Made by a program: the position numbers and the translations under genes. The notes beneath the pieces are model-generated. The model saw only the letters and a list, made by a program, of their open reading frames with translations, did not search any database and was not told the DNA's origin. A stretch of DNA of 64,000 nucleotides from Lacisediminimonas profundi (GTDB lineage: Bacteria; Pseudomonadota; Gammaproteobacteria; Burkholderiales; Burkholderiaceae_D): the NCBI RefSeq assembly GCF_008831265.1, contig NZ_VTTH01000006.1, positions 186,001-250,000 of the forward strand. Reading direction: 5' to 3'. Shown here piece after piece: positions 27,136 through 36,117 of the stretch (position 1 is its first letter; each line of letters begins with the position of its first letter).

Positions 27136-28326
27136 ATGTCTGAATCAATAAATACGGCCAACAACTTGCGCAACAAGGTCGCAATTGTCGGCGTTGGCGA
27201 ATCAGACATCGGTAAGGTGCCCGGTATGAGCGGGTTGGGCCTCAATGCGCAGGCGGCACGCCGCGCGCTCGACGACGCCGGGCTGAAGGTATCGGACATT
27301 GACGGTGTCCTGACTGCTTATTCCTTCACCGAACCCTACTTCATGCTGGGCAGCGTGATCTGCGAGTACCTCGGCATTCAGCCGCGCTACAACGCATCGA
27401 TGGTGGTCGGTGGCGCCAGCCCTGCCGTCATGCTCAAACACGCAGCAGAAGCGATTGCAGCCGGCCAGTGCCATACGGTGCTGGTATGCGCTGGCGAAAA
27501 CCGCGCCACCGGCCAGAGCCGGGATCAAGCGGTGAACGTCCTTCTTGCTGTGGGACATCCCTACTTCGAGCGTCCCTACGGCGGCTCGATTCCCGGCTTC
27601 TACGCCATGATCGCGCGCCGCCACATGGAAAAATTCGGAACCACTGAGGAACAACTGGCGAGCGTGGCAGTTACAGCCCGCCAGCACGCCCTGCTTCACC
27701 CCAATGCCCACATGAAAAAGGCGATCACGTTGGACGATGTGATGAATTCCAAGCCGATCGCCGATCCGCTGAAGATGCTCGATTGCTGCCTGCTTTCGGA
27801 TGCCGGCGGCGCATTCATCGTGACGTCGGCAGAGCGAGCCAAAGACTTGCGAAGCGCACCGGCCTACTTGGCCGGAATCGGCGAGTTCCATACCCACGAA
27901 CATCTGATGTGCGCGCCCAGCCTGACCGAATTCGGCGCGCGCCAATCCGGGAAGGCAGCCTACAGCATGGCCGGCCTGGGTCCATCCGATATCGACGTGG
28001 CACAACTTTATGACTGCTTCTCGATCGTCCCAGTCATCGAGCTCGAAGAGTTGGGCTTTTGCGCACCCGGCGAGGGCGGCCTCTATTACCAGGAAGGGCA
28101 TGCCCGGATCGGCGGCACGATGCCGGTTAACACTCATGGCGGCATGCTGTCGCACGCCCATGCCGGCGCCGCCGGCGGGTTGTTCGGGATTGTCGAAGGA
28201 GTGCGCCAGTTGCGTGGAGGACTGGGTCCTCGCCAAGTGGAAGGTGCGGAGGTTGCTCTGGTACACAACGAGGGCGGAATCCTTTCTTCACACTGCACGC
28301 TAATCCTCACCAAAGACAAGCGCTAA
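27136..28326 (+). CDS. Thiolase-like (SCP2/Ltp2-type) protein, probable retro-aldolase
   Basis: 396-residue thiolase-superfamily protein. AGIG-type opening VAIVGVGESDIGK, NTHGGMLSHAHAGAAGG (332-348) and YDCF (292-295) are visible, but the nucleophilic Cys of thiolases is absent: the corresponding segment near residues 90-100 reads VVGGASPAVML. Cys-less relatives such as Ltp2 cleave beta-hydroxyacyl-CoAs by retro-aldol reaction, with a Tyr as catalytic residue, and need a DUF35 partner as encoded upstream. The ATG at 27136 has an ideal AGGAGG ribosome-binding site, which decides the start. Confidence 0.85.
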   Translation: MSESINTANNLRNKVAIVGVGESDIGKVPGMSGLGLNAQAARRALDDAGLKVSDIDGVLTAYSFTEPYFMLGSVICEYLGIQPRYNASMVVGGASPAVMLKHAAEAIAAGQCHTVLVCAGENRATGQSRDQAVNVLLAVGHPYFERPYGGSIPGFYAMIARRHMEKFGTTEEQLASVAVTARQHALLHPNAHMKKAITLDDVMNSKPIADPLKMLDCCLLSDAGGAFIVTSAERAKDLRSAPAYLAGIGEFHTHEHLMCAPSLTEFGARQSGKAAYSMAGLGPSDIDVAQLYDCFSIVPVIELEELGFCAPGEGGLYYQEGHARIGGTMPVNTHGGMLSHAHAGAAGGLFGIVEGVRQLRGGLGPRQVEGAEVALVHNEGGILSSHCTLILTKDKR

Positions 28327-28355
28327 GTCCTAAAAACAGTAACCAGGAGCCAAAG

Positions 28356-28820
28356 ATGAGTACACCTGTCATTCGCGGGAAATATTTCGAGGACTTCGAG
28401 GTCGGTGTGGAATTCACCACGCCAGCTCGCACGATCACACAAACCGACATCGTTAACTTCGCCTGCCTTTCGGGCGACTTCAACGAAGTCCACACTAATT
28501 TCGAGTATTGCAAGACGACTGCCTTCGGCGAGCCAATCGCGCACGGCCCCATGGTCTACGCAGTTGCGGCAGGCCTGCAGTACGCCAGCGGCGTGAACGA
28601 TGGCACCCTGCTTGCGCTATTGCAAATCGATGGCTGGAAGATGCTCGGACCGGTCAAGCACGGCGACACCATCCGTCTGGTGTCAACGGTGCTCGAAAAA
28701 AAGGCATCGAGTAAGCCCGATCGCGGAACGCTGAAATTCATGCGCCGGATCGTCAAACAGGACGGCTCGGTGGTGCAGGAAATGCAGGCGACGCTTCTGT
28801 ACCGCCGGAGGCCGCAATGA
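28356..28820 (+). CDS. MaoC-like dehydratase (hotdog fold)
   Basis: 154 residues with the MaoC pattern YFEDFEVGVEFTTPARTIT and the hydratase-2 type motif FACLSGDFNEVHTN...AHGP, giving the Asp/His catalytic pair typical of R-specific enoyl-CoA hydratases. It would supply the beta-hydroxyacyl-CoA to the thiolase-like aldolase encoded just upstream, paralleling ChsH1 with Ltp2. The ribosome-binding site is an AGGAG eight bases before the ATG. Confidence 0.87.
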   Translation: MSTPVIRGKYFEDFEVGVEFTTPARTITQTDIVNFACLSGDFNEVHTNFEYCKTTAFGEPIAHGPMVYAVAAGLQYASGVNDGTLLALLQIDGWKMLGPVKHGDTIRLVSTVLEKKASSKPDRGTLKFMRRIVKQDGSVVQEMQATLLYRRRPQ

Positions 28821-28860
28821 GCAAGGCCAGTCAAGAAAAACCCTGCGGCGCGGTGGCGAG

Positions 28861-30018
28861 ATGATGACGACAGCCAGTGCCGACTTCGGCCTGACCGAAG
28901 AACAAAAGATGATCCGCCGCAGCGTGCTCCCGATGCTTGCCGAAGTTCTTCCGCACGACAAGATAATGGAGATGGACGAAGCGCGAGAATTCCCCTTTGA
29001 CGCCTATCGCGCGCTCGCCCAAGCTGGATGGATGGGCCTGCCGCATGAGGAAGCGTATGGCGGCTCGGACGGATCATACAAGGATCTCGCAATATTCGTC
29101 GAGACCGTCGCCTACCACAACGCCCAACTGGCATCGGCCTATCTTACCTCTGTCATCTACGGCGGCATGCAGGTCAAGCATGGAGCATCTGCTGCGTTGA
29201 AACGGGAAATCCTGCCAGGCATGATCGCTGGTGATATCCGACTGGCGCTGTGCATCACGGAACCGGAAACCGGCTCCGACGTAGCGTCGATCCGCACACG
29301 CGCAGTGCAGGATGGTGACGACTACCTGATCAGTGGCCAGAAGGTATACATCACCTGCGCGCACGTCGCACACCACTTGATCGTCGCGACCAAGACCGAC
29401 CGGGATGCCGGGCACAAGGGCATTACGCTTTTTATGGTCGATGCTCGTTCGCCGGGGGTTTCTATTCGTCCACTCAAAGCGCTCGGCCGCCGCATGATCC
29501 ACACCAACGAAGTCTATTTCGACGATGTTCGCGTTCCGGCCAGTCGGATGCTGGGGGAAAGAAACAACGGCTGGAGTGCCTTGATGCGCGGACTGAATCT
29601 GGAGCGTCTGTGCTTGGCGGCGGCCGCCTGCGGAAACATGATGCGCATCATCGACTATGCCGGCAGCTATGCCCGCGACCGTCAGCAATTCGGCAAACCC
29701 ATCAGCAGCTTCCAGGCCATTTCCCACAAATTTGCAGACATGCAAATCATGGCGGAAAGCGCACGGGTGATGGTGCATCGGGTGGCTGACCTGCTCGACG
29801 CCGGCGAATCTCCCACGATGCAGACCGCTATCGCGAAGGTGCTGGCCACAGAGAACAACTCACGCTGCGCTGACATGGGAATCCAGATCATGGGTGGGGC
29901 AGGCTACATGATGGAACACGAGATGCAGATGTATTTCCGGGACGCCCGGGTGGGCGCCATTGGTGGCGGCACCAGCGAAATCATGCGTACTGTCATCGCC
30001 AAGCAGATGGGCCTTTAG
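28861..30018 (+). CDS. Acyl-CoA dehydrogenase (base-shifted type)
   Basis: 385-residue FAD enzyme: CITEPETGSDVASI FAD loop, ARDRQQFGKPI segment, and C-terminal AIGGGTSEIMR, where Gly replaces the classical catalytic Glu, as in the enzyme at 12260. It follows the MaoC gene by 40 bases. Together with the MaoC, DUF35 and thiolase-like proteins it would complete a dehydrogenation, hydration and retro-aldol sequence. A second in-frame ATG lies one codon later. Confidence 0.9.
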   Translation: MMTTASADFGLTEEQKMIRRSVLPMLAEVLPHDKIMEMDEAREFPFDAYRALAQAGWMGLPHEEAYGGSDGSYKDLAIFVETVAYHNAQLASAYLTSVIYGGMQVKHGASAALKREILPGMIAGDIRLALCITEPETGSDVASIRTRAVQDGDDYLISGQKVYITCAHVAHHLIVATKTDRDAGHKGITLFMVDARSPGVSIRPLKALGRRMIHTNEVYFDDVRVPASRMLGERNNGWSALMRGLNLERLCLAAAACGNMMRIIDYAGSYARDRQQFGKPISSFQAISHKFADMQIMAESARVMVHRVADLLDAGESPTMQTAIAKVLATENNSRCADMGIQIMGGAGYMMEHEMQMYFRDARVGAIGGGTSEIMRTVIAKQMGL

Positions 30019-30093
30019 CAGTTCGACGATCCGGTTCGCAACAACCGGCCGTCCATCCAAGCGCAACCATACATACACAGACGGAGACAACAA

Positions 30094-31071
30094 ATGAAAA
30101 TAGAATCCACGAGAAGACTGATTCTGGCCTGCGCAGTGACGCTGAGCACCACCTCAGTAGCGTGGGCCCAGAGCTTTCCATCGAAGCCAATACGCCTGGT
30201 CGTCCCGTTCGCCGCTGGTGGGCCGACCGATATCCTTTCCCGCACCTATGCCAAGGGACTATCCGAGGTGCTCAAGCAAACGGTCGTGGTGGAAAACAAG
30301 CCGGGCGCCGGCGGTAACCTGGGCGTCGACACCGTAGCCAAGGCGGTCCCGGACGGCTACACGATTGGCTTCGCTACTATCGGCCCGCTGGCGGTAAACG
30401 TGACACTGTTTGGCAATTTGCCCTATGACCCCGTAAAAGATATCGCCCCGATAACGCGCTTCGCCTTCGTTCCCAACGTGTTGCTCGCGCATCCAAGCCT
30501 GGGGGTCAAAAACTTGAACGAACTGATCCGCTTGATCAAGTCCAATCCTGACAAGTACAACTATGCTTCCGGCGGCAACGGCACCACGCAGCATTTAGGC
30601 GGCGAGATGCTCAAGGCCATGGCGCAACTCAAGCTGCCCCACATCCCCTACAAGGGCGAAGGCCCGGCCATGACGGATGTGCTGGGCGGCCAGGTTCCCA
30701 TGACTTTCTCCAGCATCGCCGCCGGAATGCAGCACATAAAGGCAGGCAAATTAGTGCCAATTGCCGTTACCTCGGCGCAGCGAAGCCCTGCCTTGCCAAA
30801 CGTGCCGACGGTGGCGGAGATGGGCTTCCCCGGCTACGAAGCCACCGCGTGGTATGGCGTCATTGCCCCAGCTGGCACGCCCAGCGACATCATCCAGAAG
30901 CTGCATGCCGCAAGCGTAAAGGTGATCAACTCACCGGAAGTCACGGAAAGGCTGGCTGCCGGCGGTGGCACGCCTGCGCCGACTTCGCCCGAGGCATTCG
31001 GGGCCTTCATCCAATCTGAAATTCCGCGCTGGGCTCAGGCAATCAAGGCGGCCGGCGCGCGAGTCGACTGA
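30094..31071 (+). CDS. Bug-family (tripartite tricarboxylate transporter) solute receptor
   Basis: 325-residue periplasmic binding protein with a signal peptide ending near VAWAQSFP. The mature part starts PSKPIRLVVPFAAGGPTDILSR, the Bug hallmark, with GAGGNLG and YASGGNGTTQHLGGEM further on. No TctA/TctB permease genes are in the window, as is usual for the expanded Bug families of Burkholderiales; it may pair with permeases elsewhere or act as a sensor. Confidence 0.92.
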   Translation: MKIESTRRLILACAVTLSTTSVAWAQSFPSKPIRLVVPFAAGGPTDILSRTYAKGLSEVLKQTVVVENKPGAGGNLGVDTVAKAVPDGYTIGFATIGPLAVNVTLFGNLPYDPVKDIAPITRFAFVPNVLLAHPSLGVKNLNELIRLIKSNPDKYNYASGGNGTTQHLGGEMLKAMAQLKLPHIPYKGEGPAMTDVLGGQVPMTFSSIAAGMQHIKAGKLVPIAVTSAQRSPALPNVPTVAEMGFPGYEATAWYGVIAPAGTPSDIIQKLHAASVKVINSPEVTERLAAGGGTPAPTSPEAFGAFIQSEIPRWAQAIKAAGARVD

Positions 31072-31256
31072 GCTTGGGCGGCTGCAATGTCCCACTACAT
31101 TGACGTGTGAAATCCATGAGTCTGATGGCGCAAAACTTCAGACCCTGGAAAATTAATCGAGTCCTGTCGACACCATAGGCGGGTTGCCCCGCCTGTTTGC
31201 AGGGAGCCAACACTTGCGCGGCTCAGCCGCCGCAAGCTCAGAAATTTGAAAAGCAC

Positions 31257-32486
31257 ATGAACGAGACTGAATCAGTTTTTGCCGGACTTCGCGTTCTGGA
31301 CGTCGGTAGCTTCATTGCATCGCCGGCCGCCGCGACTGTCTTGTCGGACTTCGGCGCACAGGTGATCAAGATCGAGCCCCCGGGTAGCGGAGATCCATAT
31401 CGGGCCTTGGCTAATCAACCAGGCTATCCACAGAGCCCGCATAACTACTGTTGGTCGCTCGACGGACGCAACAAACGTAGCCTAGCATTGAACCTGGCCG
31501 GGTCGGAAGGTCAAGAGGTTTTGCATCGACTGGTCCAGACAGCTGATGTGTTCGTGACCAACGCCCCTCTGGCTAGCCGGGATCGGCTGGGTATCGACCA
31601 TCAGCAGCTGGCGAAACTGAACGGGCGGTTGATCTATGCTTCGTTCACCGCATACGGCGAGGTCGGGGATGAGGCTCATCTGACGGGATTCGACTCAACC
31701 GCCTGGTGGGGTCGATCAGGCTTGATGGACCACGTACGGCCTGACAGCCAGAGTCCACCAGCACGATCGGCGCCAGGAATGGGGGACCATCAGTCCGCTC
31801 TGTCCTTGTTCGGTGCGATCGTCACAGCCCTGTACCGCCGCGAACGCACGGGCACGGGTGCCTATGTAGGTTCATCACTGATTGCCAACGGGGCATGGTC
31901 CAACAGCTGTCTGCTGCAAGCTGCATTGTGTGGTGCCAACTTCAGCGAAAAACCTCCACGCACCGAGGCCAAAATCCCCCTGTCCAATCACTATCGATGC
32001 CGTGATGGTCGCTGGATCATCCTCAGCATGAGCGTCAGTCCCGTGCAGGAAGAACGGAGTTGGCCGGCATTCGCCCAAGCCATTAGCCACCCTGACTGGG
32101 TTGAAGATCCTCGCTTCGCTACTAGGTCAGCGAGGATGAAGAACCATGAGCAATTGGTTTCCGCGCTTGATGATGCCTTTGGCATTCGGGACGCTCGGGA
32201 TTGGCGTGACGCACTCGCGGCAATCGGCGTGAGCGTTGGAATCGTTGCTCGCGCAGAGGATCTTGTTGATGACCGACAAATGCTTGCAACCGGTGTTTTC
32301 GTTCCTCTTCCGGGAGGCGATGGAGCAGAGTTAACGGTCAGCAGTCCATTCTGGCTCGCTGAGTCAGCCAAAGTTACCGCGCGCCCCGCACCGAGTGTGG
32401 GTCAGCACACTGACGAAGTATTGCGTGAGCTCGGCTTTGACTTCCCGCACATTGAGTTATTGCGTGCGGCCGGCACGGTCGCCTGA
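31257..32486 (+). CDS. CaiB/BaiF-family CoA transferase
   Basis: Class III CoA transferase of 409 residues: FAGLRVLDVGSFIASPAAAT, QVIKIEPPGSGDPYR, then a variant TADVFVTNAPLASRDRLGID where relatives have VENFRPG. GC content and codon use look lower than in the three other CoA transferases, suggesting separate acquisition. It is flanked by two Bug receptor genes. The ATG at 31257 is preferred over an earlier in-frame start at 31197. Confidence 0.87.
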   Translation: MNETESVFAGLRVLDVGSFIASPAAATVLSDFGAQVIKIEPPGSGDPYRALANQPGYPQSPHNYCWSLDGRNKRSLALNLAGSEGQEVLHRLVQTADVFVTNAPLASRDRLGIDHQQLAKLNGRLIYASFTAYGEVGDEAHLTGFDSTAWWGRSGLMDHVRPDSQSPPARSAPGMGDHQSALSLFGAIVTALYRRERTGTGAYVGSSLIANGAWSNSCLLQAALCGANFSEKPPRTEAKIPLSNHYRCRDGRWIILSMSVSPVQEERSWPAFAQAISHPDWVEDPRFATRSARMKNHEQLVSALDDAFGIRDARDWRDALAAIGVSVGIVARAEDLVDDRQMLATGVFVPLPGGDGAELTVSSPFWLAESAKVTARPAPSVGQHTDEVLRELGFDFPHIELLRAAGTVA

Positions 32487-32511
32487 TTTCAAACCTCTTT
32501 GGAAGATTACA

Positions 32512-33507
32512 GTGAAAAATATTTCTACCGCTTTTGTCCGCCGGTTCCGCTCAGCGCTTCTAGGATTGGCAACCCTGGCATGCTTCAGTACTGGCGAAGT
32601 CCTGGCACAGGATTACCCGAACCGGTCGATTCGTATCGTTGTGCCATTTTCCGCAGGCGGTCCGACCGATGCTCAAGCACGAGCACTGGCACTCAAGCTG
32701 AGCGAGGAGTTCAAGCAAAGCGTCTTTGTCGAAAATCGTCCGGGCGGGGCGAGCAACATTGGAACCGGCGCTGTAGCAAAGGCAACGCCTGACGGCTATA
32801 CCCTGCTCTTCTGCAGTGCAACGCTGGCAATAAATCCGAGTCTCTTCGACAAGTTGCCGTTCAATGCACTTAAGGATTTCGCTCCAATAACGCTTTTCTC
32901 CTTTGTCCCTAGCGTCCTGGCAACTCATCCAGGAGTGCCGGCGCGCGACCTCAAAGAGTTGCTCTCTCTGCTCAGGGCCAACCCTGAGAAATACAGTTTT
33001 GCATCAGGCGGTACCGGCTCTACTCAGCAACTGGCTGGCGAACGTATGAAGCTCATGGCTGGAGTGCAGGCGATCCACGTCCCTTACAAGGGGGAAGCGC
33101 CAGCCATGTCAGACCTCCTTGGCGGACAGGTTCCGATGATTTTCGCTAGCATTGCGACCGCTGCGCCGCACATTAAATCGGGCAGGATAAGAGCGATAGC
33201 GGTGACCTCGGCCAAACGCAATCCGGCCCTGCCCAATGTACCGGCAATGGCTGAATCCGGATTACCGGGTTTCGACGTGATGGCCTGGTTCGGCATTCTG
33301 GCGCCTGCCGGGACGCCACGCGAAATAGTCCAGAAGCTTAACGCCGCCATGGTCAAAATTATCCAGTCGGAAGAGATCAGCGCAAAGATAATCGCTCAAG
33401 GAGGCGCACCTGCAGCGAACAGTCCTGAGGAGTTCTCTGCTTTCCTTAATGCCGAGGTACCACGCTGGTCAAAGCTGATCAAGGAGTCAGGCGTCACGGT
33501 GAACTAA
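32512..33507 (+). CDS. Bug-family solute receptor
   Basis: 331-residue receptor beginning at a GTG 25 bases after the CoA transferase. It has a signal peptide (KNISTAFVRRFRSALLG, hydrophobic core, EVLAQDYP cleavage region), then RIVVPFSAGGPTDAQARA and SFASGGTGSTQQLAGERM. It is clearly paralogous to the receptor at 30094. An upstream extension to 32395 only reads through the CoA transferase in another frame, so GTG 32512 is the better start. Last recognisable gene of the catabolic region. Confidence 0.88.
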   Translation: MKNISTAFVRRFRSALLGLATLACFSTGEVLAQDYPNRSIRIVVPFSAGGPTDAQARALALKLSEEFKQSVFVENRPGGASNIGTGAVAKATPDGYTLLFCSATLAINPSLFDKLPFNALKDFAPITLFSFVPSVLATHPGVPARDLKELLSLLRANPEKYSFASGGTGSTQQLAGERMKLMAGVQAIHVPYKGEAPAMSDLLGGQVPMIFASIATAAPHIKSGRIRAIAVTSAKRNPALPNVPAMAESGLPGFDVMAWFGILAPAGTPREIVQKLNAAMVKIIQSEEISAKIIAQGGAPAANSPEEFSAFLNAEVPRWSKLIKESGVTVN

Positions 33508-34063
33508 CACGCAAGCGACATGACTCACATTCTTTGAGCCTGTAGTCGCAGTCACTGGCCTCCTGCATTCAAGTGTGCGGGAAGCCAGTAATTTAGCGGC
33601 TTAGGTCCCACAAAATTTCATCCGTGTGCTGCCCTGACCGGGGGTGGGCCAAGCCGGATTGCTCCGGGCAAATCGGACATCAGGATCGGCATGCCCGGGA
33701 AGGTCCGCACACCCTCGCAGTCATGCTGCAGCGTTGAAAAGAAGGTGACGTCTAAAGGTGCCGATCAAGCCGCAGCGCATCCAGGTCGTACGCTGGGCTT
33801 GTCCGGATATCCGATTCGCTCAGAAGCGCCGACCAGTCGGCCGTCGTCCTGTTTTGAAGTACGTCTGCGACGATTTCGTACAGCGCATCGATATTCGCAT
33901 CCTGCTGCGGATGTCGCCAAAGCGCGTGTCCTCAAGCAATTCGTCCAGTTCAAACAGGGTGAACAGCCCCATCCACTGCGGCTTAATATTTGTGCGTTTG
34001 TTGGGTGGGGTCTCACTTGACAAAATTGTGACTACTTGAATCTTCCACAACTCCAGCCCCCCG
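33508..34063. other. Region without a recognisable gene
   Basis: No frame on either strand gives a convincing protein. Short open frames at 33691-34020 (plus) and 33820-34050 (minus) have no family features I recognise. The stretch looks like decayed accessory DNA between the catabolic region and mobile-element remnants. Confidence 0.5.
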
Positions 34064-34108
34064 TTGGCCGGTCAAATTCCCCCACTCTTGGCCACCCCAA
34101 ATTCACCC
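34064..34108. repeat. Tandem imperfect repeats resembling IS21-family ends
   Basis: Two adjacent ~21-base copies, TTGGCCGGTCAAATTCCCCC at 34064 and TTGGCCACCCCAAATTCACC at 34088, share TTGGCC...CAAATTC.CCC. Repeated motifs of this kind occur at the termini of IS21-family elements. No istA/istB genes are present, so this would be a solo remnant. Confidence 0.35.
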
Positions 34109-34189
34109 GGCCTCTGATCGTTTGTCGGTGCTGTAAAGCAGGCGCCGGCGGCGACCACAGGGAGCATCCCGCTGGCGGGTCTGATAGCA

Positions 34190-34693
34190 ATGTGTAAGCT
34201 AGTCCCTTCTGCCAGAAGTCCCATGGTTGTCGCAGCGGGCATCCTGTCGATCAATCTAATCCTGGTGTTTCACGAAGGACAGAAAGCGGCGCAAGCCCAA
34301 TGGCAGCCAGTCAAAGAGAAGCTTGTCGTGATGCTCTTGGAGGCCAAGCGAAACTGCAAAGAACTGATACAACAGAACGTTGCCCTCCCCAATGAGAAGG
34401 AGAGCGAACAACGGCTTTGGGGAAAAAAGGTCGAGGACTTGATTTCGGAAGCACAACGAGACCGCGCGGCGCTAATGCAAAGGAACGCCGTCCTCCTCAA
34501 TGAGAAGGAAAGCGAACAACGATCCTGGGTAAGAAAAGTCGACCAATCGTTGAGAGAACTTAACGAAACGAGATGCCTTCTGAGGAAAGTTGAGAAAAGG
34601 TGCAAATTATTAGAGCGGGGTGCTCGAGCCACCGTTGCGACCGCCCTTGTCGTCGGCGCCATCTCGTTCGCTTGGCCGCTCCTCTCAACATAA
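34190..34693 (+). CDS. Hypothetical coiled-coil protein with terminal membrane segments
   Basis: 167 residues that I do not recognise. A hydrophobic stretch lies near the N terminus (VVAAGILSINLILVF, about 13-27), a long charged coiled coil in the middle (about 35-140), and a second hydrophobic segment at the C terminus (TVATALVVGAISFAWPLL). The coil contains two copies of a ~38-residue unit with NEKESEQR and a W followed by basic residues, also visible as a DNA repeat. No ribosome-binding site stands out. Topology suggests a membrane-tethered scaffold; function unknown. Confidence 0.5.
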   Translation: MCKLVPSARSPMVVAAGILSINLILVFHEGQKAAQAQWQPVKEKLVVMLLEAKRNCKELIQQNVALPNEKESEQRLWGKKVEDLISEAQRDRAALMQRNAVLLNEKESEQRSWVRKVDQSLRELNETRCLLRKVEKRCKLLERGARATVATALVVGAISFAWPLLST

Positions 34694-34973
34694 TGAAATG
34701 GGCCGTCCACGAGCCCTTCGAGAAAAAAAGGTAGAAAGGGGCCCTGTTTTCCCGGCGACAGCCGAGACAGTTCCCCAGCTGCAGCTAGGCCGTATAACCA
34801 AAGCCTCGTCACGACTGCCAGGGTACAGCGCCCCGCACATAAAGCGTGTTCCATTGGCGGTCGCCGCTCCAATGACACATGCAATTCACTACGTTCGTGT
34901 TAGCCCCGAGGGCAGTCCGGACCAAGTAAGCCTGCTGGTTTCGAAAATTTCTACTCAATCGAATTCGGTCGCC

Positions 34974-35135
34974 AGTATGGATGCCAGCGCGGTCATTTAC
35001 AGCCTGATGTTGACCTGTCGTGCTTGCGATGTCGAGCCCTATGCCTATTTGCAGCCTGTCCTGACGGCGCTTCCCAAGCGCAAGGCCGGTGAGGATGTCA
35101 CCGATCTGCTGCCCTTCAATTACACCAAGGCCTGA
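34974..35135 (+). pseudogene. IS66-family transposase, C-terminal remnant
   Basis: The last 53 codons (IYSLMLTCRACDVEPYAYLQ, then LTALPKR and TDLLPFNYTKA) match the conserved C terminus of IS66 TnpC transposases. The upstream part of the transposase is missing, so this is a truncated element. The following AACGGTCAAGGTGG-type sequence may be the remaining right end of the element. Confidence 0.8.
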
Positions 35136-35614
35136 ATCCGCACTCCCGTTAGCGCATTTGGCGCAACGGTCAAGGTGGCCCGCGCTGATCCCGTACCGCT
35201 CCGACACTCCGCCCGAATCTCGGTTCTGGCGGTTTTTTTTTTGTGCCTTTCGCTGTCTCGATCGCGCGCTCCCGAGCAAGCGAAGAAACACACTTATCGC
35301 CCGCAAACCCGCGTCAATACACAGCTTCGGGCCTTGAATGCTCAAGAGGGCAGCAGAGAAAGGAGAGAGAGAAATGGCGGGCTGTGCGCCTGGAACGGCG
35401 ACTTCGGGAGTGGTGTGCACAAGAGGAAAAGGCGCGAAACTGCGCCAACACTGGGGGAACGGGCAAAAAAAATCCCAATATGGTGGCGGATAGTTGACCA
35501 TGTGCCGACTAGCCTCTCGAGCTTATGAGCACTGGTGCGGGTTGCTACGGAATCGTGAGAAAACGCCAGCTTCAGACTTGCCTGTCAAAGTTTGTGACGC
35601 TTCCGGCCCGTGGG
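35136..35614. other. Gap between the IS66 remnant and the TIR gene
   Basis: 479 bases without a convincing gene. It contains a run of eight or more T residues near 35233 and purine-rich stretches around 35350-35470. The first ~70 bases may be the IS66 right end. Being downstream of the minus-strand defence array, it could hold its transcription terminator, but I see no clear hairpin with a T-tract. Confidence 0.4.
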
Positions 35615-36115
35615 TCAGCGTTTGGTGCTCGCATCCTCAATCGCTTTAGTCATGGCAGCATGTTCCCATTTCACGGCCTTGCATCCATTTTGCTGAAACG
35701 CTGGTGGCGTTCTGGCAGGCGGCGTGTCGCCTTTGTAAACACCGATGACGCCCTTGCCACGCTTTACGCTTTCCTCGATCTCCCAATTGACCCACTTGCT
35801 GGAGGCGGTCTTGTCGGTCAGATAGACCAGCGAGACTGAGCAGCGATCGATCTTCTCGCGGATATTCCGCTTGATGTAATCGGCATTGTTGCTGTCATAG
35901 GGTTCTTTGACCGAATGATCATCGAACTGCAGGTCCAACTTATCGTTTTTGGCTTGGCCGCGAAGCAGATTCACTTCGTCTAGATCTTCATGGTCAAAGC
36001 TGATGAAAACGTGCCTGCTGACGTCCCCTTTGGCTTCGGCGAGCCGTTGCTTCACCTTGTCTTCCAGGCTTTTGATATCTGAGCTGAACAAACCGCCACC
36101 GGAACCACCGCCCAT
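35615..36115 (-). CDS. TIR-like (DUF1863/ThsB-type) protein with Gly-rich N terminus
   Basis: 166-residue protein, last gene of a five-gene minus-strand module. It starts MGGGSGGG, followed by a helix (SLEDKVKQRLAEAK, 16-29) and a TIR-like fold: HVFISFDHEDLDEVNLLR (35-52), the SVSLVYLT strand (93-100) and SKWVNWEIEES (106-116) with the Glu pattern found in MTH538/ThsB-type TIR proteins. Such proteins act in defence as NAD-consuming or nucleotide-signal-producing enzymes. The ATG is 2 bases after the QueC-like stop with an AAGGAGAA ribosome-binding site; an upstream in-frame extension is rejected. The Gly-rich start may be a target of the QueC-like enzyme (inference). Confidence 0.85.
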   Translation of the reverse strand: MGGGSGGGLFSSDIKSLEDKVKQRLAEAKGDVSRHVFISFDHEDLDEVNLLRGQAKNDKLDLQFDDHSVKEPYDSNNADYIKRNIREKIDRCSVSLVYLTDKTASSKWVNWEIEESVKRGKGVIGVYKGDTPPARTPPAFQQNGCKAVKWEHAAMTKAIEDASTKR

Positions 36116-36117
36116 GT

